The notes: generated by a model not told the origin, from the letters alone. Counted from the stretch's first letter, positions 8,193 to 15,801 are shown. The stretch: DNA of 64,000 nucleotides from Niastella caeni (GCF_004834005.1 NZ_STFF01000001.1:557347-621346), one strand, 5' to 3'. Translations and numbers: made by a program.

Positions 8193-9350
8193 TTAATACT
8201 TCGTCAACTCCGGCTGCACTTCATCGATATACGCTAAAATGCCACCTTTGAGATTATACAGGTTGGTGAACCCAAATTTATCTTCCAACTCCCGGATGGC
8301 TTTGGCGCTTCGGCCGCCCACTTTACAATGCACGATCACGGGTTGGTCTTTATTGATCTTACCGGCCTGTTCGGTAACGGTAGCGAGTGGAATGAGTTCT
8401 GCGCCGATGTTTACAATATCGTATTCATATGGTTCGCGTACATCGATGAGTTGGAAGGGTTCGCCTTTTACCTGGAGCTCATACAATGCAGCGGGTGTTA
8501 TTTCCTTTACCGGTTTTTCTACTGCTTTAACACCGCAGAATTGTTCATAATCGATCAGCTGCGTAATAGTGGGGTTCCTGCCATTCAGCGGATTGTCGTC
8601 ACGACGGGAGATATTAAATGTACGGCTCTCAAAACCCAGTGCATCAAAAATATAAAAGCGCCCCGCAAGCGGCTCCCCTACCCCGGCGATCACCTTTATA
8701 ACTTCCAGCGCCTGCAAACTGCCAATGATGCCGGGCAATACGCCTAATACGCCGCCCTCGGCGCAACTGGGCACTAAGCCCGGTGGCGGTGGGGTTGGGT
8801 ATAGGTCGCGGTAGTTTGGTCCCAGGTCGCCGTTTGCATTGCGATAATTGAAAACCGAGACCTGTCCTTCAAATTGAAAGATGGAAGCGTACACATTGGT
8901 TTTACCCAACAATACACAGGCATCGTTCACCAGGTAACGGGTGGGAAAATTATCTGTGCCATCGGCCACCACATCGTAATCTTTAATAATGTTCAATGCA
9001 TTTTGCGAAGTAAGCTGGGTGTTGTATAGCACAAATTCTATATGCGGATTCAATGCCTGCAAGCGTTGCCTGGCCGCTTCTACTTTGGGTTTGCCAATTT
9101 CATTTACACCGAATAATACCTGGCGTTGCAGGTTGCTGTCGTCAACAACGTCAAAGTCCACAATACCAATGGTGCCAATGCCGGCTGCAGCCAGGTACAA
9201 CAAGACGGGACTTCCTAATCCGCCGGAGCCCACCACCAGCACTTTGGCAGCTTTTAATTTTTGTTGTGCCGCCAATCCAAACTCGGGTATGATGATATGC
9301 CGGTTGTATCTGGAAAGTTCCTCCTTTGAGAATGTTACATCAGTGCTCAT
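8193..9350 (-). CDS. moeZ: MoeZ-like E1 adenylyltransferase fused to rhodanese
   Basis: The 385-aa protein joins a ThiF/MoeB/HesA E1-like domain (nucleotide loop VVGSGGLGSPVLLYLAAAG near residues 40-58, DGTDNFPTRYLVND, PSCAEGGVLGVLPG) to a C-terminal rhodanese domain with the active-site loop HCKVGGRS (persulfide Cys). The zinc-binding CXXC pairs of MoeB are missing, as in MoeZ-type proteins. It would activate the C-terminal glycine of a ubiquitin-like carrier as an acyl-adenylate and then transfer sulfur to give the thiocarboxylate. The carrier gene lies 132 bp upstream on the same strand, followed upstream by JAMM and CysM-like genes, which together match the CysO pathway of cysteine synthesis. 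A role in molybdopterin or thiamine synthesis is less likely without those genes nearby. Confidence 0.88.
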   Translation of the reverse strand: MSTDVTFSKEELSRYNRHIIIPEFGLAAQQKLKAAKVLVVGSGGLGSPVLLYLAAAGIGTIGIVDFDVVDDSNLQRQVLFGVNEIGKPKVEAARQRLQALNPHIEFVLYNTQLTSQNALNIIKDYDVVADGTDNFPTRYLVNDACVLLGKTNVYASIFQFEGQVSVFNYRNANGDLGPNYRDLYPTPPPPGLVPSCAEGGVLGVLPGIIGSLQALEVIKVIAGVGEPLAGRFYIFDALGFESRTFNISRRDDNPLNGRNPTITQLIDYEQFCGVKAVEKPVKEITPAALYELQVKGEPFQLIDVREPYEYDIVNIGAELIPLATVTEQAGKINKDQPVIVHCKVGGRSAKAIRELEDKFGFTNLYNLKGGILAYIDEVQPELTKY

Positions 9351-9378
9351 AATAGAACTTTTAAAAGTATAGGTTAAA

Positions 9379-9403
9379 GTTTGTGGTTTGTGGTTTGTGG
9401 TTC
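9379..9403. repeat. TTTGTGG heptamer repeat, three units
   Basis: Three units of a GTTTGTG heptamer lie between the carrier and moeZ-like genes. The same word forms a longer array at 9819-9885 on the other side of the carrier gene. Nothing suggests coding. Confidence 0.7.
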
Positions 9404-9430
9404 TTTAATACCGGACCTCGCTACTGCACT

Positions 9431-9480
9431 CTATGCCTTTTTGTCTCGTTGCCTTTTCATTAGCACATTATCACATTGAC
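9431..9480. repeat. copy of a dispersed intergenic word set
   Basis: The words ATGCCTTTTTGTCTCGTTGCC and ATTAGCACATTATCACATTG occur here. Close variants recur at 17734-17809 and 35098-35135, always between genes or at a gene's very 3' end. They look like members of a genome-wide intergenic repeat family. Confidence 0.5.
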
Positions 9481-9482
9481 CA

Positions 9483-9758
9483 TTAGCTTCCGCCTGCTAT
9501 CGCCGGCACAATACTTATTACCGAACCGGAGGTTACCTCCGTAGCGCCCTGCTGCAGATTGCGAATGTCGTCATTTCCTACAAAGATATTTACAAATGAA
9601 CGGATCTGCCCTTTATCATCCAGCAGGTGCTTTTTCAGCCCGGGAAAATTAACCGTCAGTTCGTCTACTGTTTTTGCAATGGTATCGGCGTGAATTTCCA
9701 GCTTTGCCGTGTTATTGGTGAATTTGCGGAGCGGTGTGGGAATGATAATTATTGCCAT
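9483..9758 (-). CDS. cysO: CysO/MoaD/ThiS-family ubiquitin-like sulfur carrier
   Basis: From the ATG at 9758 the protein has 91 residues and begins AIIIIPTPLRKF, the first beta strand of the MoaD/ThiS fold. A longer frame reaches back to 9812, but those 18 extra residues come from repeat DNA and are unlikely to be used. The C-terminus reads SIVPAIAGGS: the diglycine tail of the family is followed by one extra serine. Carriers of this kind must expose the second glycine before the E1 can adenylate it, so the serine has to be removed, and a JAMM protease is encoded in the same operon. Once thiocarboxylated, the carrier would give sulfur to the CysM-like enzyme. A MoaD role is possible but is not supported by the neighbours. 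Confidence 0.85.
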   Translation of the reverse strand: MAIIIIPTPLRKFTNNTAKLEIHADTIAKTVDELTVNFPGLKKHLLDDKGQIRSFVNIFVGNDDIRNLQQGATEVTSGSVISIVPAIAGGS

Positions 9759-9818
9759 ATTTAATCCATTTACTAGTGAAAAATTGTGGTTTGTTGTACT
9801 TATGCCTTCCATTGAGCA

Positions 9819-9885
9819 GTTTATGGTTTATGGTTTGTGGTTTGTGGTTTGTGGTTTATGGTTTGTGGTTTGTGGTTTGTGGTTG
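9819..9885. repeat. heptamer array GTTTRTG, nine tandem units
   Basis: Nine consecutive 7-bp units (GTTTATG or GTTTGTG) run from 9819 to 9881, followed by GTTG. The repeat unit equals the word at 9379-9403. Its translation gives meaningless Val/Cys/Gly/Leu/Trp/Phe strings in all plus frames, so those frames are not genes. Confidence 0.85.
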
Positions 9886-9921
9886 TTTTTTTCCAGGCTC
9901 GCGACCACAACCAGGAATCGA

Positions 9922-10152
9922 TTGCCTTACACTTTTTCATTTTTCATTCTTCATTCCTATTTCTCATTTCCCTGCCTTCATTTCAACATTCAATATTCGA
10001 CATTCGATATTCAAAATGGGATTTCGTGGTTGATCCTTGAAATTTGATCGTTTCTATTCTTTTGCCTTACACTTTTTCATTTTTCATTCTTCATTCCTAT
10101 TTCTCATTTCCCTGCCTTCATTTCAACATTCAATATTCGACATTCGATATTC
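9922..10152. repeat. 91-bp exact direct repeat, copies 140 bp apart
   Basis: Bases 9922-10012 and 10062-10152 are identical by eye. Each copy is built of short internally similar words (TTTTTCATTTTTCATTC, ATATTCGACATTCGATATTC). The copies fill the 400-bp gap between the JAMM and carrier genes, right up to 5 bp from the JAMM stop codon. No coding potential is seen; transcripts of the operon would carry both copies. Confidence 0.85.
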
Positions 10153-10157
10153 GATAT

Positions 10158-10583
10158 TCAAAAGGTGATCAAATGGTTGTTCTCTTCTTCAAACTGCCAA
10201 TCGTCATTTAATCGCCAGGAGCGGATGGGCCCGGGTACCTTATCGTTCACCGAAATAATGAGGTACGAAAAGAAAGGCTGCGCGGCCGCGCGGTCGTGCT
10301 CAGATGGCACAGCCGGGTGATTGGGATGCGAATGGTACACACCCAGCAATTCAATTTGTTTCTCTTCGGCATATTTTTCGGCGTCCAGGTAATCTTTCGG
10401 TGCAATTTCAAAACGCCGGCGCCTGTCGCCTTCTTTTACATTCTTCACTACACGCGCTTCGGTAATGAACCGGCGGCCATTATTGTCTTCGTGACCAAAG
10501 ACAAAACCGCAACATTCGTCAGGGAAAGCCTCAACGGCATCCTCGATGATTATTTTTTGTACTTGAGGTTCCAATACGATCAT
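10158..10583 (-). CDS. mec: JAMM/Mec+-type metalloprotease of the sulfur-carrier pathway
   Basis: From the ATG at 10583, one base after the cysM-like stop, the protein has 141 residues. The JAMM zinc site is complete: Glu23 (FPDECCGF), His84 and His86 (VYHSHPNHP) and Asp97 in SEHD, with Ser94 before it. A longer frame starts at 10625 inside the upstream gene but is less likely. In the mycobacterial CysO pathway the JAMM enzyme Mec+ releases cysteine from the CysO-Cys adduct. In the QbsE/QbsD type of pathway the JAMM enzyme trims residues that follow the carrier's diglycine. The carrier here ends in GGS, so this one protease may do both jobs, which is inference. It acts in the cytoplasm. Confidence 0.87.
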   Translation of the reverse strand: MIVLEPQVQKIIIEDAVEAFPDECCGFVFGHEDNNGRRFITEARVVKNVKEGDRRRRFEIAPKDYLDAEKYAEEKQIELLGVYHSHPNHPAVPSEHDRAAAQPFFSYLIISVNDKVPGPIRSWRLNDDWQFEEENNHLITF

Positions 10584-10584
10584 G

Positions 10585-11523
10585 TTATAATAGATTTTTG
10601 ATGATGTCTTTGTATTTATCGGCATTGTCGGGCAGGATGGTCACCACAATGCCCTGATCTAATTTTTCCGCCACCCGTAATGCGCCTACCAGGTTGGCGG
10701 CGGAAGAAGGACTCAATAGTAGGTTTTCATAATGATAAGCGGCTTTGATCATTTCCCAGGCTTCTTCCGTTCCTACTTCCAGGCTATCATCAGCCAGGGA
10801 GCTGTCGTAAATGCCGGGCACGATGGCCGTTTCCAAATGCTTCCATCCTTCCAACCCATGTAAGGGATTATCGGGTTGCAGCGAAGTACAGTGAATGGCC
10901 GGGTTCAATGCCTTCAATCGACGAACAGTTCCTGTAAACGTTCCGGTAGTGCCGAGGCCGGCTATAAAATGCGTGATGCCGGGCAGGGCATCGAATATTT
11001 CCAATGCAGTTGAGTTATAATGCGCTTTCCAGTTGTTATCGTTCTTATATTGATCGGCATAAAAATATTTATCAGGCGATTTGTCGGCCAGTTCTTTGGC
11101 CACCTGTTGCGCGCCATCGGTACCTTCAAAGCGCGAGGTAAAAATGATATCCGCACCCAGCGATTGCAGGATCTCCTTTCTTTCCGGTGATGCATTCTCT
11201 GGCAAACACAAAGTAACAGGAACCTGTAACCGGTGACCGATGGTTGCATAGGCGATGCCCGTGTTACCACTGGTAGCATCCAGCAGCGCCTTTTGTTGGG
11301 TTAATGAACCGTTTTCGATGGCTGCTTTGAAAATGGCGTACCCCGCCCTTGCTTTTACACTGCCCGCCAACTGCTGCCATTCCTTTTTGGCATAAATGGT
11401 TACGCCCGGTTTGTTAAATAAGCGGCTGATGCGATGCAAGGGCGTTCGGCCTATTTGTGTTCCGAGCAACTGTACGTTCTTCAACAATTGCTCGTCGCTG
11501 GTTGATGTAATTACGGTTGACAT
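10585..11523 (-). CDS. cysM: CysM-like PLP-dependent cysteine synthase
   Basis: The 312-aa fold-type II PLP enzyme has the Schiff-base lysine Lys57 (LAGSVKARAGY), the substrate loop TSGNTG (84-89) and the phosphate-binding glycine loop GLGTTGTFTGT. Its length fits the CysK/CysM family. The operon also encodes a ubiquitin-like carrier, E1-rhodanese and JAMM protease, so it most likely uses the carrier thiocarboxylate as sulfur donor with O-phosphoserine or O-acetylserine as acceptor, as Mycobacterium CysM does. It is the first gene of the operon and is preceded by a Cys-codon leader ORF and an intrinsic terminator (11541-11570), so its expression is probably raised when charged tRNA-Cys is scarce. 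The exact acceptor cannot be read from sequence. Confidence 0.88.
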   Translation of the reverse strand: MSTVITSTSDEQLLKNVQLLGTQIGRTPLHRISRLFNKPGVTIYAKKEWQQLAGSVKARAGYAIFKAAIENGSLTQQKALLDATSGNTGIAYATIGHRLQVPVTLCLPENASPERKEILQSLGADIIFTSRFEGTDGAQQVAKELADKSPDKYFYADQYKNDNNWKAHYNSTALEIFDALPGITHFIAGLGTTGTFTGTVRRLKALNPAIHCTSLQPDNPLHGLEGWKHLETAIVPGIYDSSLADDSLEVGTEEAWEMIKAAYHYENLLLSPSSAANLVGALRVAEKLDQGIVVTILPDNADKYKDIIKNLL

Positions 11524-11540
11524 AGAAAAAGGTATTAAAT

Positions 11541-11570
11541 AAAAAAAGCCCCCCGATACGTCGGGGAGCT
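11541..11570 (-). terminator. intrinsic terminator/attenuator before cysM
   Basis: On the minus strand a 10-bp stem (AGCTCCCCGA with TCGGGGGGCT, one G-T pair, 4-nt loop CGTA) is followed directly by seven T. It ends 18 nt before the cysM-like start codon and begins 33 nt after the stop of the Cys-codon leader ORF. A strong terminator in front of the first gene of an operon, behind a leader ORF rich in the product amino acid, is the layout of transcription attenuation. Confidence 0.85.
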
Positions 11571-11603
11571 TCAGTTATGTGTATGTATAATGTTTACATA
11601 ATT

Positions 11604-11687
11604 CTAAGCATGGCTATCCTCCACCATAATAACCACCTTTTGCTTACAACAGCAACAACAATTGGTGTATGTGTAAAAATTGGCCAT
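11604..11687 (-). CDS. cysteine attenuator leader peptide
   Basis: A 27-codon ORF starts with ATG at 11687 and ends with TAG at 11604. It encodes MANFYTYTNCCCCCKQK and then VVIMVEDSHA. The five Cys codons in a row (TGT TGT TGC TGT TGT, residues 10-14) are far outside normal usage. The ORF lies upstream of the intrinsic terminator and the cysteine-biosynthesis operon, on the same strand. A ribosome would stall at the Cys run when Cys-tRNA is low and so change folding of the downstream RNA. I could not find a single convincing antiterminator helix by eye; the segment after the Cys run (GGTGGTTATTATGGTGGAGG) can pair only weakly with the CTCCCC arm of the terminator. Confidence 0.82.
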   Translation of the reverse strand: MANFYTYTNCCCCCKQKVVIMVEDSHA

Positions 11688-11703
11688 CAGGTAGATTGAT
11701 ATC

Positions 11704-11711
11704 TAAATATA
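11704..11711 (-). promoter_or_regulatory. possible -7 element of the cysteine operon
   Basis: TATATTTA on the minus strand matches TAnnTTTG at 7 of 8 positions and would start the transcript about 10 nt before the leader ORF. No clear TTG is seen at the -33 distance, so this is weak. Confidence 0.25.
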
Positions 11712-11780
11712 CGGAGAAATTATGGAAATGGGGGGGAAGTTTTTCCTGCCGCGTTCCCCGCTGCCCTGCATCCGGCTGAT

Positions 11781-11912
11781 CACTGGTTTTTGTTCGGGTC
11801 TTGTTCGCTCCAACGCCTGGGCACGGTCGGCATTTCTTCGGAAGTTGTTCGGAAAACACCCTATGAAACCCAGTACCGCTCCGAAGAGAACCCGAACATT
11901 TACCGAACAAAA
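11781..11912. repeat. GTTCGG-rich imperfect inverted repeat
   Basis: The left arm near 11781-11806 (TTTTTGTTCGGGTCTTGTTCG) and the right arm near 11883-11912 (ending CCGAACAAAAA) are inverse copies with several mismatches, and GTTCGGAA words lie between them. It falls in the roughly 730-bp stretch 11712-12442 that has no credible gene. The open frames across it run both ways and look like nothing known. Confidence 0.45.
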
Positions 11913-12151
11913 ATGAGTGTAGGCCCAATGCACTCCCGAAAAAAAACCGAAGAAAACGGCCATTGTAAGACAGTTGCAATACCACCGCATACCCTGACAA
12001 ACCACATTACGTTGTTGTCTTATACAAAAATGTAAAGCCTTATTAGTATAATTGCTAAAACTGTAAAGTTCTCTTCAGTTTAACTCTCCCAAGTGTAAAG
12101 TGATTTTAGTTCGAGACAACGATGATTTTTACTACAAATCCTCCCGCTTAT

Positions 12152-12266
12152 TTCCTGACCTCCTCCCGGACTTGTCCCGCACTTCTCCTGCTTTTCACTG
12201 GAGAAAGCGGGAAAAACCAGGAGAATGGCGGGAGAAGGTGTTGATCAGTCTGCCACCAGGTCAGGA
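12152..12266. repeat. large imperfect inverted repeat (hairpin element)
   Basis: A 25-bp stem with four mismatches pairs 12171-12195 with 12213-12237 around a 17-nt loop. Outside it, TCCTGACCT (about 12153-12161) pairs with AGGTCAGGA (about 12258-12266). The arms are made of repeated CTCCTG/TCCCGC words. There is no T-run at either end, so it is not a standard terminator. It could be a mobile or REP-like palindrome or a structured RNA. Confidence 0.55.
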
Positions 12267-12442
12267 GCAGGTTGGGAAGGCAACAGGGAAAAGTACAATC
12301 ATGTACTCAATGCAGTTAATATCTGTATCATACATGCTATTGCGTTATAGAAAACATTTAGCATGCCGTTTGGAGTGAGAATCAAAATTGCAGAAGATCG
12401 TTGATTCGTGAGTGTTCTATATCGATATAGAAATCGCTTACC

Positions 12443-13741
12443 CTAAGGTTTCCACTCCAGCACCTGTACCGGCTGCGGTGGTATGGCCTTGGTGGTTTCG
12501 GCATCGCCCTGCTCTACGCGTTCTACAAACAAATGCAACACGCTCTTCTTCTTCCAAAGCTCCTTATCATAACTGGGTTCCCATAAACCAACAGGCGTAG
12601 TAGTAAGGTCTTTCACCTGCCATTTTCCCTGCGTTATATTATTACTAATGGCCACGCTCACCTGCCCGCCTTGTTCAATATCGCGGTAAATGAGGATGCC
12701 CTGCACCGCACCCTTTTTATTCGCCACAACTATTTGCGGACGGGATATAGGAATGCGTTTGGTGCCTGCGCCCGATAAAGAAAATGGCGTAATGCGGTTG
12801 GAGATCTGTTGTGCTTTCCATTGTTGCCCGTTGTGATATACCAGTCGGTACTGGGGTATGGTTGATGCTGAATCGCGCCAATACGTAGCAATGTACGGAT
12901 GGCCGGCATCATCGGTGCTCATGGACGTGGAGTTGATGAGCTCGCTGTTTTGCGGAATGCGGCAGGCATATTCTGCCGTAGCAGCCGTTATAGGTAATGT
13001 ATATTTTTCGCCGGTGCTTTTCTCCCAGGTACGTCCGCCATCTTTTGACCGGGCATACCCCATATCGTGGTTAGAAGCTACATCGGGACTTTCGCGCCAA
13101 ACCCACGAAATATGTAAAGTACCTGCTTTATCAATAGTCATTTGCCAGTAAGCATTGCGCTGGCCTTCCCCGTTGATCCAGCCGTCCTGCAGTTGCGTCC
13201 ACTTTTTTGTTTTAGTATCATAATGGTTCAGCATCAGGTTGCCATTGCCGCTGCCGCCATCGCGGTACAGGAACAGGAGGTTACCATTGGGCAGCCGGTA
13301 AAATTCAGGGTAAGTTACTTTTCCTTCTTTATTACCCGTCATGGGCATTTTATCTGTCAACTGTAAAGAACCGGGGCTTACACTACGGGCATATCGCAAT
13401 GCATTGTTATGATGGTCCCACGACACATGCAAATAGCCTTCGCCGTCAGTCATAATGCTGATGGTGTTGTGCGCGTCGGTGGCTTTTCCGCTATAGGGCG
13501 TTGTTTGCAACGTCCATTTGGTGGAACCGATGGTCCTTTTACCAATGACCAGCCGTTGCGCCGAATCGTAATACGCTATGTATTGGGTATTGTTAAAACT
13601 GGTGAGGGAGTTATGGCGGAAAATGACGGCATTGACTGAATTGGCGGCCCAGCCTTTGCCGGCTGTTGATAGCCTAACCCCTGTTTGTGCAATAGTTGTT
13701 CCGCTAATAACAAGAAGAATTACGGCGAGCATTTTGGTCAT
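12443..13741 (-). CDS. secreted BNR-repeat propeller protein (BNR_4 type)
   Basis: The 432-aa protein has a signal peptide (MLAVILLVISGTTIAQ) and repeated propeller motifs: SWDHHNNALRYARS, SWVWRESPDVASNHDMGYARSKDGGRTWEK, TYWRDSASTIPQYRLVYHNG. These match BNR_4 family proteins, seven-bladed beta-propellers that include polysaccharide lyases of the ulvan and rhamnogalacturonan/glucuronan type. The His-rich segment HVSWDHHNN and the NHDMGYARS stretch are family landmarks. The gene follows the FAH-family gene by one base, so they form an operon. A role in breaking down a uronic-acid polysaccharide, with the partner enzyme acting on sugar-acid products, is reasonable but not proven. The substrate cannot be told from sequence. 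Confidence 0.75.
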   Translation of the reverse strand: MTKMLAVILLVISGTTIAQTGVRLSTAGKGWAANSVNAVIFRHNSLTSFNNTQYIAYYDSAQRLVIGKRTIGSTKWTLQTTPYSGKATDAHNTISIMTDGEGYLHVSWDHHNNALRYARSVSPGSLQLTDKMPMTGNKEGKVTYPEFYRLPNGNLLFLYRDGGSGNGNLMLNHYDTKTKKWTQLQDGWINGEGQRNAYWQMTIDKAGTLHISWVWRESPDVASNHDMGYARSKDGGRTWEKSTGEKYTLPITAATAEYACRIPQNSELINSTSMSTDDAGHPYIATYWRDSASTIPQYRLVYHNGQQWKAQQISNRITPFSLSGAGTKRIPISRPQIVVANKKGAVQGILIYRDIEQGGQVSVAISNNITQGKWQVKDLTTTPVGLWEPSYDKELWKKKSVLHLFVERVEQGDAETTKAIPPQPVQVLEWKP

Positions 13742-13742
13742 C

Positions 13743-14597
13743 TTACTCCCTTCCTTTTACATCAACAATATTCACCAGCGTACCAATGCCATCGATGCTG
13801 ATGGTAACCCGGTCGTTTGGTTGTAAGGTGAAATCGGCTGGCGGCACCAGGCAGGTACCGGTCATTAAAAAACAGCCTGTAGGGAAGTCGCATTCGCGAT
13901 ACAAATAAGAAACCAGTTCCGGCAATAACCGCTTCATGCGGCTGATGGTTGTACTGCCTTCATACATCTTTTTGTCACTGCGATGAATGGTCATATAAAT
14001 TCCCGTCTCAGCGGAAATCGGGTGTTCGGTAACATATAAACAAGGTCCCAGCCCGGCGCTTTTCTCGTATACTTTGGCTTGCGGCAAATACAAGGGGTTC
14101 TCTCCTTCAATACTTCTTGAACTCATATCGTTGCCGATGGTATACCCCTGAATAACGCCTGCCGCGTTAATGTATAAGGCCAGTTCAGGCTCGGGCACAT
14201 TCCAGGTAGAATCTTTGCGGATGTACACGGTTTGCCCGTGACCAGCTACCCGATGCGGCAATGCCTTGAAGAATAACTCCGGGCGCTCTGCTTCATATAC
14301 GCGTTGATAGCAATCTGCCCCACCGGTATCTTTTGATTCTTCCATACGGGCATCGCGGCTTCGCAAATATGTAACACCGGCAGCCCACACTTCCTGCGAA
14401 CCAATGGGCGGCAGTACATATTCCCGATTCCATTCTTCCGCCTGCTCCACGGTTAATTTCTTTCCACTCAAATATGCCGACAGCAAAAATGCGTATAAAT
14501 TATCGCGGTTGATCAATGTATCCCAGTCGTGCGGCAATACATAATATTCCTCTTTAAACTGTAATACGGTCCCTTTGCTTGTTTTATATAGCTTCAT
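13743..14597 (-). CDS. fumarylacetoacetate hydrolase-family protein, sugar-acid dehydratase-like
   Basis: The 284-aa protein shows the FAH-family metal site in [12 protein letters not shown] (acidic ligands) and the motif [35 protein letters not shown] turn and a C-terminal [18 protein letters not shown] stretch complete the beta-sandwich. This sub-type, with the N-terminal extension ([20 protein letters not shown]), resembles 2-keto-3-deoxy-sugar-acid dehydratases and hydrolases rather than true fumarylacetoacetase. It is cotranscribed with the BNR-propeller gene (1-bp gap). It probably handles a 2-keto-3-deoxy sugar acid in the cytoplasm. The exact substrate is unknown. Confidence 0.78.
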   Translation of the reverse strand: MKLYKTSKGTVLQFKEEYYVLPHDWDTLINRDNLYAFLLSAYLSGKKLTVEQAEEWNREYVLPPIGSQEVWAAGVTYLRSRDARMEESKDTGGADCYQRVYEAERPELFFKALPHRVAGHGQTVYIRKDSTWNVPEPELALYINAAGVIQGYTIGNDMSSRSIEGENPLYLPQAKVYEKSAGLGPCLYVTEHPISAETGIYMTIHRSDKKMYEGSTTISRMKRLLPELVSYLYRECDFPTGCFLMTGTCLVPPADFTLQPNDRVTISIDGIGTLVNIVDVKGRE

Positions 14598-14662
14598 GGT
14601 ATGGCAGGCATTTTATTCCCGACACTAAAATACTGAATATAGAAAGATGAAGCACACCTTTC

Positions 14663-15790
14663 TTAATTGTGCATTTTACCTTTCAACACCTGCTCAAAAA
14701 TACCTGTGAGCCCATCATAAAATTTTTCCAATGTATATTTCTGCATAAAACGCTCACGGGCGCTGTAGCCCATTTGTATCCTTGCCGTTTTATCAAGCAA
14801 TAATTGTTTCAGTCTCTCAGACAGTTCTTGTGAACTGCCGGGGGATACCAGCAACCCGTTCACGCCATCCTGTAAAATATCGGGAATGCCGCCTACGCTG
14901 GTGGCCACTACCGGGATACCGAATTGCATGGCTTCCAATATAGAAAGCGGAACACATTCAGTAAAAGACGGCAGCACAAAAATGTCTGCCAATTCCAGTT
15001 CTTCAAACTTATCGGGGCCAAACTTCGGACCAATTACGTCAACCAAATGCGCAATACCGGCAGCAGCACAAAAAGCCTTTGCCTGTTCAATAGGATAATC
15101 TACCGGCGCTCCCACTACCCTTGCATGAAACCGGCAACCCTGCTGATGCAACTCAGCAAGGCTGTGCAGAAATATTTCGATCCCTTTACTTTTTACCAGG
15201 TTAGAAAGGTACAATATGCGGGGGGCGCCATTGTTTCGCTTTATAATGCGTGTGCTCACGACCTCAATACCATTTGGCAGCACATACGGATCGGGCTTAT
15301 ACACCGTACGGATATCCGCCGTTAGCTTTTCAGAAAGGCAGATGGCCGCTACACCTGTGAATGTTTTCCGCAACAACCATCTTTTATGGCGGCTATTATT
15401 CGCCATTTCCTCAATACCTCTTTTATGCAGATGGAAAACGATGCAACGGCAGAAGCGCTTGATCAAACTCGTGATCAGCGCATCCCGGTAAAATATTTTT
15501 CCGGTAGGCACGATCGTGAAATATACCAGGGAGGGTTTGAAGGTGATGAGAATGCGGAAGAGCCTGAAAAGAAAGCCCACCATGTGCAACATCTTCAGCG
15601 GCGTTATTTTACCAATATCATCCAGGGTTTGGCCAAAATGCAAGGGCAATGTTTTTACCTCATACTTTGATTGCCAGCCGGGATTATCAACCGTGTACTG
15701 GTTCATTACGGTTACACCGTGAATGGGGGGCGGAAGCTGAACTATGAATAGGATCCGTGGTTTCATCATTCGGATAGTTTGTTTTTTCAT
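14663..15790 (-). CDS. GT4 glycosyltransferase of the EPS cluster
   Basis: A GT-B fold transferase with N-terminal RILFIVQLPPPIHGVTVMNQY and the C-terminal nucleotide-sugar site VLPSFTECVPLSILEAMQFGIPVVATSVGGIPDIL, typical of GT4. I take the ATG at 15790 (MKKQTIRMMKPRIL, 376 aa); an earlier ATG at 15823 overlaps the VanZ-like gene more deeply, and 15769 is also possible. It is the last gene of the exopolysaccharide operon. It would add one sugar to the lipid-linked repeat unit at the cytoplasmic face of the membrane. Donor and acceptor are unknown. Confidence 0.85.
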   Translation of the reverse strand: MKKQTIRMMKPRILFIVQLPPPIHGVTVMNQYTVDNPGWQSKYEVKTLPLHFGQTLDDIGKITPLKMLHMVGFLFRLFRILITFKPSLVYFTIVPTGKIFYRDALITSLIKRFCRCIVFHLHKRGIEEMANNSRHKRWLLRKTFTGVAAICLSEKLTADIRTVYKPDPYVLPNGIEVVSTRIIKRNNGAPRILYLSNLVKSKGIEIFLHSLAELHQQGCRFHARVVGAPVDYPIEQAKAFCAAAGIAHLVDVIGPKFGPDKFEELELADIFVLPSFTECVPLSILEAMQFGIPVVATSVGGIPDILQDGVNGLLVSPGSSQELSERLKQLLLDKTARIQMGYSARERFMQKYTLEKFYDGLTGIFEQVLKGKMHN

Positions 15791-15801
15791 CAGGATATGG
15801 A

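Noticed and set aside
9759..9812. 18-codon N-terminal extension of the sulfur carrier
   Set aside because: The sequence comes from repeat-like DNA and precedes the normal first strand; the ATG at 9758 gives the family's usual length.
9819..9885. Possible CRISPR array
   Set aside because: The units are 7 bp with no spacers, and no cas genes are present.
9709..10047. Plus-strand open frames of 67-112 codons with repeated VVCGLWFVV text
   Set aside because: They are translations of the GTTTRTG heptamer array and the 91-bp repeat; the same strings appear in several frames.
10584..10625. 14-codon N-terminal extension of the JAMM protease
   Set aside because: It lies inside cysM; the ATG at 10583 directly follows the cysM stop and fits the family.
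11644..12378. Several open frames of 60-118 codons on both strands
   Set aside because: They cross imperfect palindromes, contradict each other in strand and resemble no known protein. The real small ORF here is the Cys leader at 11604-11687.
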